64,000 nucleotides of DNA from Lacimicrobium alkaliphilum (GTDB lineage: Bacteria > Pseudomonadota > Gammaproteobacteria > Enterobacterales > Alteromonadaceae), in contig NZ_CP013650.1 in the NCBI RefSeq assembly GCF_001466725.1, positions 1,302,001 through 1,366,000 on the forward strand, given 5' to 3'. The position numbers were made by a program, and so were the translations under genes. Numbering within the stretch: position 1 is the stretch's first letter; every line of letters begins with the position of its first letter. Of this stretch, positions 11,999 to 21,236 are shown piece after piece. The notes beneath the pieces were generated by a model that was given only the letters and a program-made list of their open reading frames with translations, was not told where the DNA came from and made no database searches.

Positions 11999-13084
11999 AT
12001 GCGAACCTTCTCTTGTCAGTGCGGTAATACTCTGCATTTCGCCAACACCCGGTGCGTCAGTTGTGGCCTGATGCTGGGTTTTTTGCCTGATGAAAAGAAA
12101 CTCAGCGCCTTTACCAGGCATGATGCCGGCAGTTGGCGTGCCGCTGCAAATGGCAGACTCTATCGTCAGTGTAAGAATTATTCTATTCACGATGTGTGCA
12201 ACTGGATGATACCCGTTGAGGAGCAAGGTGAGTTATGTGTTTCCTGCCAACTGACCCGCACCATACCCAACCTAGATCAACCAGAGAACCGGCGACTGTG
12301 GTTCCGGATGGAGCAGGCCAAGCGACGTCTGCTCTATACCCTGTTTAAACTCGAACTGCCGGTGGTTTCAAGGCAAAAAGATCCCGTTCAGGGGCTGGGT
12401 TTTGAGTTTCTGGAGGATCAGACTGAAGATGAGTATGGCAACGAACTGACGGTGAAAAACTTCGTTACCACCGGCCATAGTGCCGGCATTATTACCCTTA
12501 ATCTCAAAGAAGCCGAACCCAGTTCAAGGATGAAAATGCGTGAGGAGATGAATGAGCAATATCGTACTTTGCTTGGGCACTTTCGTCACGAATCCGGTCA
12601 CTATTACTGGGACAAGCTGGTACGCGGCAGTCAGTGGCTGACGGAATTCCGACAGCTGTTTGGCGATGAGCGGTTAGATTATACCTATGCACTGCAACAT
12701 TATTATGAGCAGGGCCCTGCGCCTGACTGGCACAAAGTCTGGGTCAGTGCATACGCAAGCATGCACCCCTGGGAAGACTGGGCAGAGACCTGGGCGCATT
12801 ATCTGCATATGGTGGACACGCTGGAAACCGCCAGCGATTTTGATTTCAGTGTATCCTCACATCAGGTGATCAACCCCTTGCAGCAGTTGCCGCAAAGTGA
12901 TGAATCTAAAAACGAGGCTCATTTTAATCAGTTATTTAATGACTGGTGTCGCCTGACGGCGGTATTAAATGCCCTTAACCGCAGTATGGGGTTAGACGAC
13001 GCCTATCCCTTTGTGATTTCCACTATCGCCACCGATAAGCTGCGCTTTGTGCACAAGGTTATCGGCGCAGCGGCTGTTGGTTAG
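11999..13084 (+). CDS. zinc-ribbon putative zinc metallopeptidase
   Basis: A 361-residue protein. The N-terminus has cysteine pairs of a zinc ribbon (CQCGN, CVSCG near residues 6-22) and a second Cys set further on (QCKNYSIHDVCNW, CVSC near residues 58-82). The C-terminal part holds HFRHESGHYYW near residue 195, an HExxH-type zinc-metallopeptidase site, followed by a conserved WEDWAETWAHYLH helix near residue 258 that may supply a third ligand. This matches the putative zinc-binding metallo-peptidase family often found near Alpha-E/ATP-grasp/Anbu genes. It converges on the Anbu gene here with a 17-bp gap, so a shared role is plausible but inferred. Confidence 0.8.
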   Translation: MRTFSCQCGNTLHFANTRCVSCGLMLGFLPDEKKLSAFTRHDAGSWRAAANGRLYRQCKNYSIHDVCNWMIPVEEQGELCVSCQLTRTIPNLDQPENRRLWFRMEQAKRRLLYTLFKLELPVVSRQKDPVQGLGFEFLEDQTEDEYGNELTVKNFVTTGHSAGIITLNLKEAEPSSRMKMREEMNEQYRTLLGHFRHESGHYYWDKLVRGSQWLTEFRQLFGDERLDYTYALQHYYEQGPAPDWHKVWVSAYASMHPWEDWAETWAHYLHMVDTLETASDFDFSVSSHQVINPLQQLPQSDESKNEAHFNQLFNDWCRLTAVLNALNRSMGLDDAYPFVISTIATDKLRFVHKVIGAAAVG

Positions 13085-13101
13085 TCGGGCTAATTCGGCT
13101 A

Positions 13102-13842
13102 TTAATCCTCTTTTTCCCAGTCGAATCTGGGCAGGCCACTAAATGCCTGTCGCAGCCCTTCGTTCCACTGTTTTTGCATCGACTTATACATGGGGCTGAA
13201 CGCGGTATATTTACTGTGCCAGGGAGCCTCAATACTGTTGTTGGTGTGTATCGCCAATTCTATGGGTAAACCCACACTGATATTGCTGCGTACCGTAGAA
13301 TCGAGTGACACCATGGCACAGCGCCCCGCGTCTTCCAGAGAGGTATGGGGAGTGATAATGCGATCCAGTATGGGCTTGCCGTATTTGTTTTCGCCTATCT
13401 GCAAGTAAGGAGTATCTTCTGAGGCGCTGATGTAATTGCCCTGAGGATAAATCATATAGATTTCGCAGGCCTTACCGGCAATCTGACCACCGAGAATAAA
13501 ACTGGCCTCGGCACTGGCATTGCTTTTCTCCAGTGCCGGCGCATGCTGTTGCTGCTCTTTCTGACTCAGCGCACCGATGTAACTGGCAACATCATAAAGA
13601 TGTTTACCTTTTCGCAGATTAAAAGGCGCCCGGGGGTCTTCCAGATCCGAGTTAATGGCGTTAACCACCGCCTGTGAAGTGGCCAGGCTACCCGCGGTAA
13701 GCAACACCACGACCCGCTCATCGGGCCAGGCATAACGATGCATCTTACTGTAAGTCGCTACATAGTCCACCCCGGCATTGGTGCGCGAATCAGACGCAAA
13801 CACCAGGCCTTTGTTCACACTGATTGCCAGACAATAGGTCAC
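13102..13842 (-). CDS. Anbu-type proteasome-like peptidase (T1 family)
   Basis: A 246-residue N-terminal-nucleophile hydrolase of the Anbu group (ancestral beta subunit). The start MTYCLAI would expose the catalytic Thr after Met removal. The following VNKGLVFASDSRTNAGVDYV segment holds the conserved Asp of proteasomal beta subunits, and KMHRYAW the conserved Lys. Length agrees with known Anbu proteins, which form open ring-like assemblies whose substrates are unknown. It is transcribed away from an ATP-grasp/Alpha-E pair, the classical Anbu neighbourhood, with a 170-bp intergenic region between them. Confidence 0.9.
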   Translation of the reverse strand: MTYCLAISVNKGLVFASDSRTNAGVDYVATYSKMHRYAWPDERVVVLLTAGSLATSQAVVNAINSDLEDPRAPFNLRKGKHLYDVASYIGALSQKEQQQHAPALEKSNASAEASFILGGQIAGKACEIYMIYPQGNYISASEDTPYLQIGENKYGKPILDRIITPHTSLEDAGRCAMVSLDSTVRSNISVGLPIELAIHTNNSIEAPWHSKYTAFSPMYKSMQKQWNEGLRQAFSGLPRFDWEKED

Positions 13843-14012
13843 ACATTACCCCTGTACAGCTGAAACGCTGAATCACATAAATTATTTTTCGCCACATTCT
13901 CTATGCAGATGTTAGTAAAAACAATCAGTTTTGCATTCTGCTGTACAACTGCCACTATTTATACTGTGTTCGGGCGATAAAAAAGTCTAATTACAAAAAG
14001 GAGAGTAGCAGA

Positions 14013-15464
14013 ATGGCGATTCGCTGGGGAAGCTACAAAGTCAGCAATTTGTATGATGAGTTGTTACGCGCTGCAGGCAAACCTCGCGCTGCAGCCGAGA
14101 CATTATGTGGATATCTGCGCAGTCTGACGGATAAGGATCTGGAAGAATATAAGGTTGCCGCTGAGTCCGCCATCCACGTTATGGGCATCAGCTTCCGGGT
14201 CTATCATGAAGACGAAGGGTCTATCGATCGCGCCTGGCCCTTTGACATTATTCCACGCATTATCGACAAGCAGGAGTGGCTAAAGGTTGAGGCGGGATTA
14301 AAACAACGTGTCAAAGCACTGAATATGTTTATTGATGATCTGTATAACCAGCAGCAGATCATCAAAGATGGCGTATTTCCCGCTGACCTGCTTAAAAAAT
14401 CAAAGAACTTCCTGCCTCAATGTAAGGGGGTTCATCCACCACTGGGGATCTGGGCACACATCTGCGGCTCAGATCTGGTCAGGGATAAAGATGGTACCGT
14501 CTATGTGCTGGAGGATAATTTGCGGGTGCCCTCAGGGGTATCTTATATGCTTGAGAACCGCCAGGTGATGAAGCGTGTGTTCCCCGAGATGTTTGAACAA
14601 TACAATATCCTGCCGGTGGATGATTATCCCTCTCACCTTTACGATACCTTGTGTCAGTTATCGCCCCGTGATATTGCCCAGCCGGAAATCGTGGTACTCA
14701 CGCCAGGTATCTATAACTCTGCCTATTTTGAACATGCTTACCTTGCTCAGCAGATGGGGGCAGAACTGGTGGAAGGACGGGATTTGTTTGTGGATAAAGA
14801 CGATATTGTCTATATGCGCACCATTGAGGGCCCGGCGCGGGTGGATGTGATTTACCGCAGAATCGATGATCATTTTATCGACCCCGATGCGTTTAACCCT
14901 GATTCCATGCTCGGTGTGCCTGGCCTGATGCGGGCCTGGCAGGCGGGCAATGTGGCGCTGGCCAATGCTCCGGGTTCCGGTGTCGCCGATGACAAGGTGG
15001 TCTATGCTTTCGTGCCGGAGATTATTCGCTACTATCTCAACGAAGAGGCGATTATTCCCAATGTTCCCACCTATAAATGCATTAACAAGGAGGAGCGGGA
15101 CTATGTGCTTGAGAATATTCATAATATGGTGGTCAAACCTGCCAATGAATCCGGTGGTTATGGCATGTTGATCGGTCCCCATGCCAGCAAGGCGGAATGT
15201 GAAAAGTTTAAACGTCTTGTTCGCAGGGATCCCCGCAATTACGTGGCCCAGCCGATGCTGATGCTTTCCACGGCCCCCACCCTTATTGACAATAAAGCGG
15301 AGCCAAGACACCTGGATTTACGTCCTTTTGTATTAAGTGCTAAGGATATTCAGGTCACTATGGGCGGCTTAACCCGGGTGGCTCTGACCAAAGGATCGAT
15401 AGTAGTGAATTCATCTCAGGGTGGCGGCAGTAAGGATACCTGGATAGTGGATATGGAGGCTTAA
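14013..15464 (+). CDS. circularly permuted ATP-grasp protein
   Basis: A 483-residue protein of the circularly permuted ATP-grasp type (DUF404/DUF407). Typical blocks include GSDLVRDKDG and VLEDNLRVPSGVSYMLENR near residues 150-180, VYRRIDDHFIDP (here DVIYRRIDD near residue 280), and VVKPANESGGYGM near residue 372. These proteins are predicted to form amide or peptide bonds and are coupled with Alpha-E proteins, Anbu and often a transglutaminase. The start has a good AAAGGAGAG ribosome-binding site. The next gene follows after 2 bp, so they form an operon. Confidence 0.93.
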   Translation: MAIRWGSYKVSNLYDELLRAAGKPRAAAETLCGYLRSLTDKDLEEYKVAAESAIHVMGISFRVYHEDEGSIDRAWPFDIIPRIIDKQEWLKVEAGLKQRVKALNMFIDDLYNQQQIIKDGVFPADLLKKSKNFLPQCKGVHPPLGIWAHICGSDLVRDKDGTVYVLEDNLRVPSGVSYMLENRQVMKRVFPEMFEQYNILPVDDYPSHLYDTLCQLSPRDIAQPEIVVLTPGIYNSAYFEHAYLAQQMGAELVEGRDLFVDKDDIVYMRTIEGPARVDVIYRRIDDHFIDPDAFNPDSMLGVPGLMRAWQAGNVALANAPGSGVADDKVVYAFVPEIIRYYLNEEAIIPNVPTYKCINKEERDYVLENIHNMVVKPANESGGYGMLIGPHASKAECEKFKRLVRRDPRNYVAQPMLMLSTAPTLIDNKAEPRHLDLRPFVLSAKDIQVTMGGLTRVALTKGSIVVNSSQGGGSKDTWIVDMEA

Positions 15465-15466
15465 TC

Positions 15467-16386
15467 ATGTTGTCACGGGTAGCAAGCAATATATTCTGGA
15501 TGGCCAGATACCTGGAGCGGGCGGAAAATACCGCCAGGGTGATTAACGTTAACTCTCACCTGTTACTGGATTTACCCAAAACGGTAAAACTGGGTTGGGA
15601 GCCCATTATCGATATTTTGTCAGTAAGAGAGGATTTCTATGCTCACTATGAGCAGGCCGATGAACACAGTGTGGTCAAATACATGGTCTCGGATAAAAAT
15701 AATCCTGGTTCGATCATCAACTCTCTTACCAATGCCAGGGAAAATGCGCGTACCATCAGGGAAATCATTCCCAGAGAGAGCTGGGAGCAGATCAACGCCC
15801 TGTACTTATCAGCAAAGAAAAACTGTCAGTCGATTCTTGGCCGGCGCCACCGCTATGAATCCTTGATTGGTGTGATTCGCGGTAATCAGACCATCACCGG
15901 CATGTTATCCGGCACCATGACCCATGATGAAGGCTATGCCTTTTACGTATGGGGCGCAATCTTGAGCGGGGCGATATGACAACCCGTATTATTGATGTGC
16001 GTTCGGCGACATTGCTGCCAGATATCACCCATGAACAATCTGCGTTCGATAACATTCAGTGGATGGGGGTACTCAAATCCATGTCGGCTTATCAGATGTA
16101 CCGGCGGGAAATGCGTCTGCGTATCAACCGGGCCGATGTGTTGAAATTTCTGTTGTTGGAATCCCATTTCCCACGGTCCCTGCTGCATACTCTTGAGCAG
16201 GTTAAAGATCAATTGCAGGAGTTGCCGCAGCACGAGCGCGCCATTGCGCCCATTGATGTGCTGCAATCAAAGCTGCTGGAAGCTAAGCCGCAATCGTTAA
16301 AGCAGGAACGCCTGCATGAGTTTATTGATGAAATGCAACTGGGTCTGATCAAAATAGCCGAGCAGATCAGCGATACCTATTTTTAA
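15467..16386 (+). pseudogene. Alpha-E domain protein (DUF403), single-base frameshift
   Basis: Two frames together make one Alpha-E protein of about 306 residues. Frame one (15467-15979) begins MLSRVASNIFWMARYLERAENTAR, the hallmark of the family, and runs to DEGYAFY. It then goes out of frame and stops at 15977-15979. The continuation MGRNLERGDMTTRIIDVRS lies in another frame (from about 15949) and runs to 16386. Restoring one base near 15946 (tac-gt-atg to tac-cgt-atg) would give a continuous protein. The rest shows no decay, so a sequencing error or a very recent mutation is likely. Alpha-E proteins partner with the preceding ATP-grasp protein. Confidence 0.85.
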
Positions 16387-16408
16387 GTCAGGCAGGGCAT
16401 CGATGGCC

Positions 16409-17068
16409 TTAAGCTGGAGGATCAATTGCCCCGCCAATACTGGCGTTAACCCTGAACCAACCGGCAATACTGTAGCGATTCCGCATCGCAGGCCGGACTT
16501 CATGGGGGAAGCGCTCGCTTAAGAAAATCAGCATTTGTCCAAACAGTGGCGTGACCTTCAGAAAGGGTTGGGGGGTGCCCTGCTCGTACATCAGTAATTC
16601 GCCGCCGTCGCAGCTGCTCCAGCCCGGGTTCAGATACAACACCGTGCTAAGCACTCTGTTGGTGCGACCTTTAAAGGCATCCAGATGCTTTTTATAAAAA
16701 TCCCCGGGGCGGTACTGAGCAAAATGACACTCATAGTCAAATAAACCCATAAATAACCGGCGATTAATGGCCAGGCGCAGATTTTCCATCAGCAATATAA
16801 ATGCCTGTTGTGCCGGGGTCTTGCCGTTCAGCCAGTGAATCGCATCGGTACGCACAAACTGGTTCTGTTGTTGTTGTAACTCACGACCAATACCCGCCGG
16901 CTCGAAGCAGTGCTGATTGAGCTGACTGACTTCCGTCAGTAGTTGCTGAGCGATGTCGAGTGGCAACAAACCGGGAGTCAGGCAATAGCCTTTGTCGCTC
17001 AGATCATCGGCGAGTTTATCCAGTGCATCAGGTGTGAGCCCTTGTTGGGGCAAAGTAACAGCGGTCAA
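16409..17068 (-). CDS. 2OG-Fe(II) oxygenase (prolyl 4-hydroxylase-like)
   Basis: A 219-residue protein with the facial triad of Fe(II)/2-oxoglutarate dioxygenases: HLD near residue 130 (His and Asp), PHEV near residue 189 (distal His), and an Arg in RYSIAGWFR near residue 200 for 2-oxoglutarate. NRVLSTVLYLNPGW is the usual core strand. The substrate is unknown. Family members hydroxylate protein proline or related targets. It lies 32 bp downstream of tmcA on the same strand and is probably cotranscribed, so an RNA- or translation-related target is possible but unproven. Confidence 0.85.
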   Translation of the reverse strand: MTAVTLPQQGLTPDALDKLADDLSDKGYCLTPGLLPLDIAQQLLTEVSQLNQHCFEPAGIGRELQQQQNQFVRTDAIHWLNGKTPAQQAFILLMENLRLAINRRLFMGLFDYECHFAQYRPGDFYKKHLDAFKGRTNRVLSTVLYLNPGWSSCDGGELLMYEQGTPQPFLKVTPLFGQMLIFLSERFPHEVRPAMRNRYSIAGWFRVNASIGGAIDPPA

Positions 17069-17100
17069 GGCGTTTTCAGTTCTGGTTGAGGTAGCGCTTT

Positions 17101-19248
17101 TTACTCCAGTTTGATGATTTTGTCATCAAAAATTAATGCGCAGACTAATTGCCTTAATAGCTTGGTAAAGGCCTTGCGCCCGTTTATTTCCATAGCATCA
17201 CAAATCTGTTGTTGTGACTGGTATTGCAGGGTATAGCGTATCAGAGCGTCAGTATCCGTTTCGGTAATGTCGTCGGTATCGGATTGTTGGCACCACCACA
17301 GGCAAAGCTGCTGCAATGCCACAAAAATTGAATCGACCGTGCCATAGCCCTCAGCGAAGCGTTTTAGCTTATGATTGTCTGACATTAGCGGGGCTTCAAT
17401 GGCGGGGAAGCTCAGGATTACCCGCCTGACCAGCTCTGACTCAATATGTTGAAAGGGGCCGGGTAACAGGGCTAAAAACTCCCGCTGAAATTCACTACGA
17501 ATCGCTGAAAGTGTATGTCTGCCTTGTTCTGTCAGCCCCTGCAAAACAATTATACTGTGTTCACCACTGGCCATATCCTGTTTCAGTCCCAGTCTGCAGG
17601 GCACAAAGTCGTTTTTCTGCCAGAATCGCATCAGTTGGCCGGTTGCACCAAATGAACTGCCAACAATGTCGAAGTTATGGGCTTTGGCATATTGACTGAG
17701 CTCAGCAAGACAATGACTGCCGAGCCCCTGTTGCCAGAAATCTGGTGCGACAGCGATACGCACAATACGTAAATAGCGCAAACCGGCCAGTGTACTGTTG
17801 TTCAGCCAATGGCTCAGATTCTGCGCCAGCAGATGACCCTGAACGCGGCGTTTGCCCAGGGCAATATCAGCGTCCAGATGACTGAGCCTGTCTCCTCCCT
17901 CTTCGTCGGCTAATATCGCCGCAAAGATTTTGTCCTCAGTCTTTAATACAAAAAGCCGGCTTTGTGGTGCATCTAAAAGGCGCACCAGATCATCAGGGCT
18001 GGTCTGATAGTGGGCGTTGATCAACAGCTCAAACAACTGATGTAATAGTTGTGGCTGCTTAATCAGTTTATCAGGCTGTAGTTGCATGAATACCAGCTTA
18101 TCGGTATTGATGGGGGCGGCTGCAGGTACCGTCTTAGCGCTGTCCATCAGCATCACCTTAAACCAGAAGTTTTCCAGACAATCACCCTGTTGCCAGCGTA
18201 CAGGTTGATCAATGTGCAGATAACGGGCCTGTGGACGCAGCGTCTGTAACACCGGTTTGAAGCGCAGCTCAAAGCCGCGCCCACAGCCTTCATAGCCATG
18301 CACTGTGCTGCTGAATACGATTCGGCTGTAACTTTCGGCCAGGGTTTTAAGCAGCGGCGCAGGGATGGCCGCCGCTTCATCTACCATTAACAGGTCGGCC
18401 CCGGTGTTCTCGCGAATAATCTGATCCACAGGCTGAAAGCGGATACTGCCACCGGCTTTTGCAGTAAGTTGATAAGGATGTCTCTGCGCACTCTCAATAT
18501 TTTTAGCAGCATGGATAAAACACTGTTCAGTTTGCTCTATAGCGGGCGCAGTAATCAGAATATGCTTTTTCTCAAGATTGATTAAGCTGGCTGCGGCAAT
18601 GCCCAGCGCCGAAGATTTGCCGCGGCCCCGATCGGCGGTGAGGATCAGTGGGCGGTTTCTGTGCCCGGTAGCTACTTTAATCACAGCCTCCACCGCTTGC
18701 TGCTGATCTTCTGTGATATAGGGGCCTCGCAGACGGGGTAGTGGGCAGGTTATTGCTGCCATTTCACCGGTGCCTCCCTTTTCAGTCAGGGTAATAACCT
18801 GCTTATCGGAATCAGCCTGTTCCAGCAGCCAGTTGATAAACCGGCTTTGCATGCTGCTGAGGTCAAAACCATAAGAAAAGCGCTTAGTCCACTGGGGATC
18901 GGTAAATGCTGGCCAGCTTTTACGTTCAGGGCAAAGCAGCAACATCAGCCCGTTTTGAATAACGGTACCGGACAGCGCCATCAGGGCATTGGCCCGTATT
19001 CCCGAAAAGGCATTGTAGATAAGCAGATCATATTCTCTTCCCAGATAGTGACGATAAGCTGCACAGTCCACACCTGTTTTATCAGGCTGATGACCAACCC
19101 ACAGGCTGCGGCCAGAGAATTGCTGGCGGATCTGTTCAGCTTGGGCCATTGTCCATGTTTCACTGCCACTGATTAACACCAACTGGCGATGAAAGCGCCC
19201 GCTCAGGCGCTGCTGCAGCCAGCTATCTGGTAATGTTGGTGCGGACAC
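17101..19248 (-). CDS. tmcA: tRNA(Met) cytidine acetyltransferase TmcA
   Basis: Makes N4-acetylcytidine at the wobble position of elongator tRNA-Met using acetyl-CoA and ATP. The 715-residue protein has the family order: an N-terminal DUF1726-like domain, an RNA-helicase module with Walker A ADRGRGKSSALG near residue 205 and Walker B LLMVDEAAAIPAP near residue 288, a GNAT acetyltransferase domain (VRIAVAPDFWQQGLGS near residue 495), and a C-terminal tRNA-binding region. It diverges from the thioesterase gene with a 65-bp gap. Confidence 0.96.
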   Translation of the reverse strand: MSAPTLPDSWLQQRLSGRFHRQLVLISGSETWTMAQAEQIRQQFSGRSLWVGHQPDKTGVDCAAYRHYLGREYDLLIYNAFSGIRANALMALSGTVIQNGLMLLLCPERKSWPAFTDPQWTKRFSYGFDLSSMQSRFINWLLEQADSDKQVITLTEKGGTGEMAAITCPLPRLRGPYITEDQQQAVEAVIKVATGHRNRPLILTADRGRGKSSALGIAAASLINLEKKHILITAPAIEQTEQCFIHAAKNIESAQRHPYQLTAKAGGSIRFQPVDQIIRENTGADLLMVDEAAAIPAPLLKTLAESYSRIVFSSTVHGYEGCGRGFELRFKPVLQTLRPQARYLHIDQPVRWQQGDCLENFWFKVMLMDSAKTVPAAAPINTDKLVFMQLQPDKLIKQPQLLHQLFELLINAHYQTSPDDLVRLLDAPQSRLFVLKTEDKIFAAILADEEGGDRLSHLDADIALGKRRVQGHLLAQNLSHWLNNSTLAGLRYLRIVRIAVAPDFWQQGLGSHCLAELSQYAKAHNFDIVGSSFGATGQLMRFWQKNDFVPCRLGLKQDMASGEHSIIVLQGLTEQGRHTLSAIRSEFQREFLALLPGPFQHIESELVRRVILSFPAIEAPLMSDNHKLKRFAEGYGTVDSIFVALQQLCLWWCQQSDTDDITETDTDALIRYTLQYQSQQQICDAMEINGRKAFTKLLRQLVCALIFDDKIIKLE

Positions 19249-19313
19249 TGGGTCTCCTGAGTCACAAAATAACTGATATAATTGAGTTTATTGAAAATAT
19301 CTAAGGAATACGA

Positions 19314-19730
19314 ATGCGCTTTTTATCCCGTCGTCTGGTAATGCCCAATGATCTTAACTATGCCAATGCCCTTTTTGGCGGCCGGGCACTGGAATGGATA
19401 GATGAAGAAGCGGCAATCTACGCCATTTGCCAGTTGGAAAGCAATTATCTTGTCACCAAGCATATTGGTGAGATCAGCTTTGAAAGCCCGGCGTTGTCAG
19501 GTGATGTGGTGGAGTTCGGCCTGGAAACCAAAAAGGTCGGGCGTACTTCTATTACCGTTTCCTGTCTGGTGCGCAATAAGGCCACCAAAAAAACCATCTG
19601 CTTTGCCGATGATATTGTCTTCGTGCGGGTAGATCCTGAGACCAAAGCCCCCATGCCCCATGGCAAAACCATGGAAGAACTGCAAAAACAAACCGAGCAG
19701 GAGCTGCGCCGGTTAAATATGGCCGAATAG
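19314..19730 (+). CDS. acyl-CoA thioesterase, hotdog fold (YciA-like)
   Basis: A 138-residue single hotdog-domain protein. NYANALFGGRALEWIDEEAA near residues 16-35 is the HotDog helix with the catalytic Asn/Asp region. VTKHIGEISFESPALSGDVVE near residues 49-70 and KVGRTSITV follow the acyl-CoA hydrolase (YciA/ACOT) pattern. It hydrolyses acyl-CoA thioesters, with chain-length preference unknown. It is a lone gene with an AAGGAATACGA ribosome-binding site and it converges on cydC. Confidence 0.85.
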   Translation: MRFLSRRLVMPNDLNYANALFGGRALEWIDEEAAIYAICQLESNYLVTKHIGEISFESPALSGDVVEFGLETKKVGRTSITVSCLVRNKATKKTICFADDIVFVRVDPETKAPMPHGKTMEELQKQTEQELRRLNMAE

Positions 19731-19739
19731 CCTGTTTTT

Positions 19740-21236
19740 TCAGAGTTCTTCTTCGAGCTCCAGTACGGCAGTGACATCTAAGTCCTTAGGGATGATATGG
19801 GTGGCGACCACTACGGGTCTGCCTGCGGCAAGATGGTTAATGGTTAGCGCCATTTTGTTTTGTTGTGTCACTGCCAGGCCTTCGAAAGGCTCATCCAACA
19901 ATAACAGCTCGGCGTTGGTGAGTATGGCTCTGGCCAGATTCAGGCGTTTCAGTTCGCCACCTGATAATCTCCGGCCTACAGGGCCGAGCCATTGTTGCAA
20001 ATTAGTCTGCAGTTGCGGTAGATCCGCCATCAGCAGCACCTCTTTAAGTTCTTGCTCACTGACCTTTTGATTGGCGATACATAAATTATCCCTCAGGGTG
20101 GCACTGAGGCAAACGGGAGTCTGGTCACTGTAGTGCCAGTTCTGAACATGGCCTTGCGCTAAGTCTTTTCCGTTTAGCCTGCGCGAACCCTCATAAGGTA
20201 GCAGGCCACAAATGCCCTTGAGCAGGCTTGATTTACCCGTGCCCGAACTTCCTTTAATCAGCACAATACCTTTGTCTGGTATGCGCAGATTCACATTCGG
20301 TACGGGCATGTTGGTTGCTTTAAAGTCTTTTAGCTGCAGGGTCTTTATTGGTTGCGTGCAACTGAGTTTTGTAACCGTAGTGACCTTTAGCTGCTCCAGC
20401 CCCTCAGCGCCATGAAGGTAGTCTGTCAGCGCGGGATGGCTGGTGATTGCTGGTGCCAGCCAGTCACGTGCGGTTAAAAGAAGCATGACTAACACCAGCA
20501 GTACCGCTTCGCCAGCATAGTGCTGCGGGAGTTGTGCGATCATTAAAACCAATAGTCCCAGACTGACGGCATGCAGCAGACTGACACCTGAGTCACTCTG
20601 AAACTGACGTTTTTTTCTGGCCCGCCAGAGTGACGAGGCATCAGCAAGGTTGATTGTTTTTTGCAGCGGCCATAGGGTTGCCGCCTTTAACTGCGCTTCG
20701 CTGTCTTCTACAAAGCGCTGCTGCGCTTGCAGCAGGCCTTTGGTCTGACGCAGACCGGCAATAACAAGCCACAGGGTAATCAACAAATAGACCAGCAATA
20801 GCGACCAGGCGTAGGAAGACAGTCCCGGTACCAACCAGATTGCGCTGCCGACACCGATTGAAAGCATGATAATTGCGCCGGCGTTTTGCGCTATCCAGGC
20901 AATCCAGATATTCGCTACTGCTTGAGTATGCTGGGTCAGCGCCTCGGCACCAGTGTCACTATTATCTAACCAGCCATTGATACATCGCCTGAACAGGTTC
21001 AGGCGTATGTCACAGAGGTGATTCAGGAGCTGCTGGTGGCCGAGCCACATCTGCCCGTATCCTGAGGCTATCCGAATCAATGCCAGAGCCCGGATCACCA
21101 CAGCCGGTAACATGTAGTTAAAACCATTGCCTGCAACAGCACTGGCAGCAATAAACCAGGCTGAAAACAACAGCAGGATCAATCCTGAACCCATGTGCAT
21201 TAATGCCAGCAACAATGCCGGTAGCCTGCTTAACAC
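19740..21236 (-). CDS. cydC: heterodimeric thiol ABC exporter, CydC subunit
   Basis: One half of the CydDC ABC exporter of glutathione and cysteine, needed for cytochrome bd assembly. It has a transmembrane domain of six spans, then an ABC domain with Walker A GSSGTGKSSLL near residue 332, signature LSGGELKRLNLA near residue 430 and Walker B LLLLDEPFEG. I chose the GTG at 21236 (498 residues). GAGGTGA lies seven bases upstream and the start overlaps the cydD stop. An in-frame ATG at 21269 would add 11 residues. Last gene of the cyd operon. Confidence 0.88.
   Translation of the reverse strand: MLSRLPALLLALMHMGSGLILLLFSAWFIAASAVAGNGFNYMLPAVVIRALALIRIASGYGQMWLGHQQLLNHLCDIRLNLFRRCINGWLDNSDTGAEALTQHTQAVANIWIAWIAQNAGAIIMLSIGVGSAIWLVPGLSSYAWSLLLVYLLITLWLVIAGLRQTKGLLQAQQRFVEDSEAQLKAATLWPLQKTINLADASSLWRARKKRQFQSDSGVSLLHAVSLGLLVLMIAQLPQHYAGEAVLLVLVMLLLTARDWLAPAITSHPALTDYLHGAEGLEQLKVTTVTKLSCTQPIKTLQLKDFKATNMPVPNVNLRIPDKGIVLIKGSSGTGKSSLLKGICGLLPYEGSRRLNGKDLAQGHVQNWHYSDQTPVCLSATLRDNLCIANQKVSEQELKEVLLMADLPQLQTNLQQWLGPVGRRLSGGELKRLNLARAILTNAELLLLDEPFEGLAVTQQNKMALTINHLAAGRPVVVATHIIPKDLDVTAVLELEEEL

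Noticed and set aside
14658-15311. A 217-codon minus-strand frame opposite the ATP-grasp gene
   Set aside because: The plus-strand protein has clear family motifs throughout; the minus frame shows none and has no ribosome-binding site.
15940-15979. Programmed frameshift as explanation for the Alpha-E break
   Set aside because: There is no slippery heptamer or stimulator hairpin at the break; a lost base is simpler.
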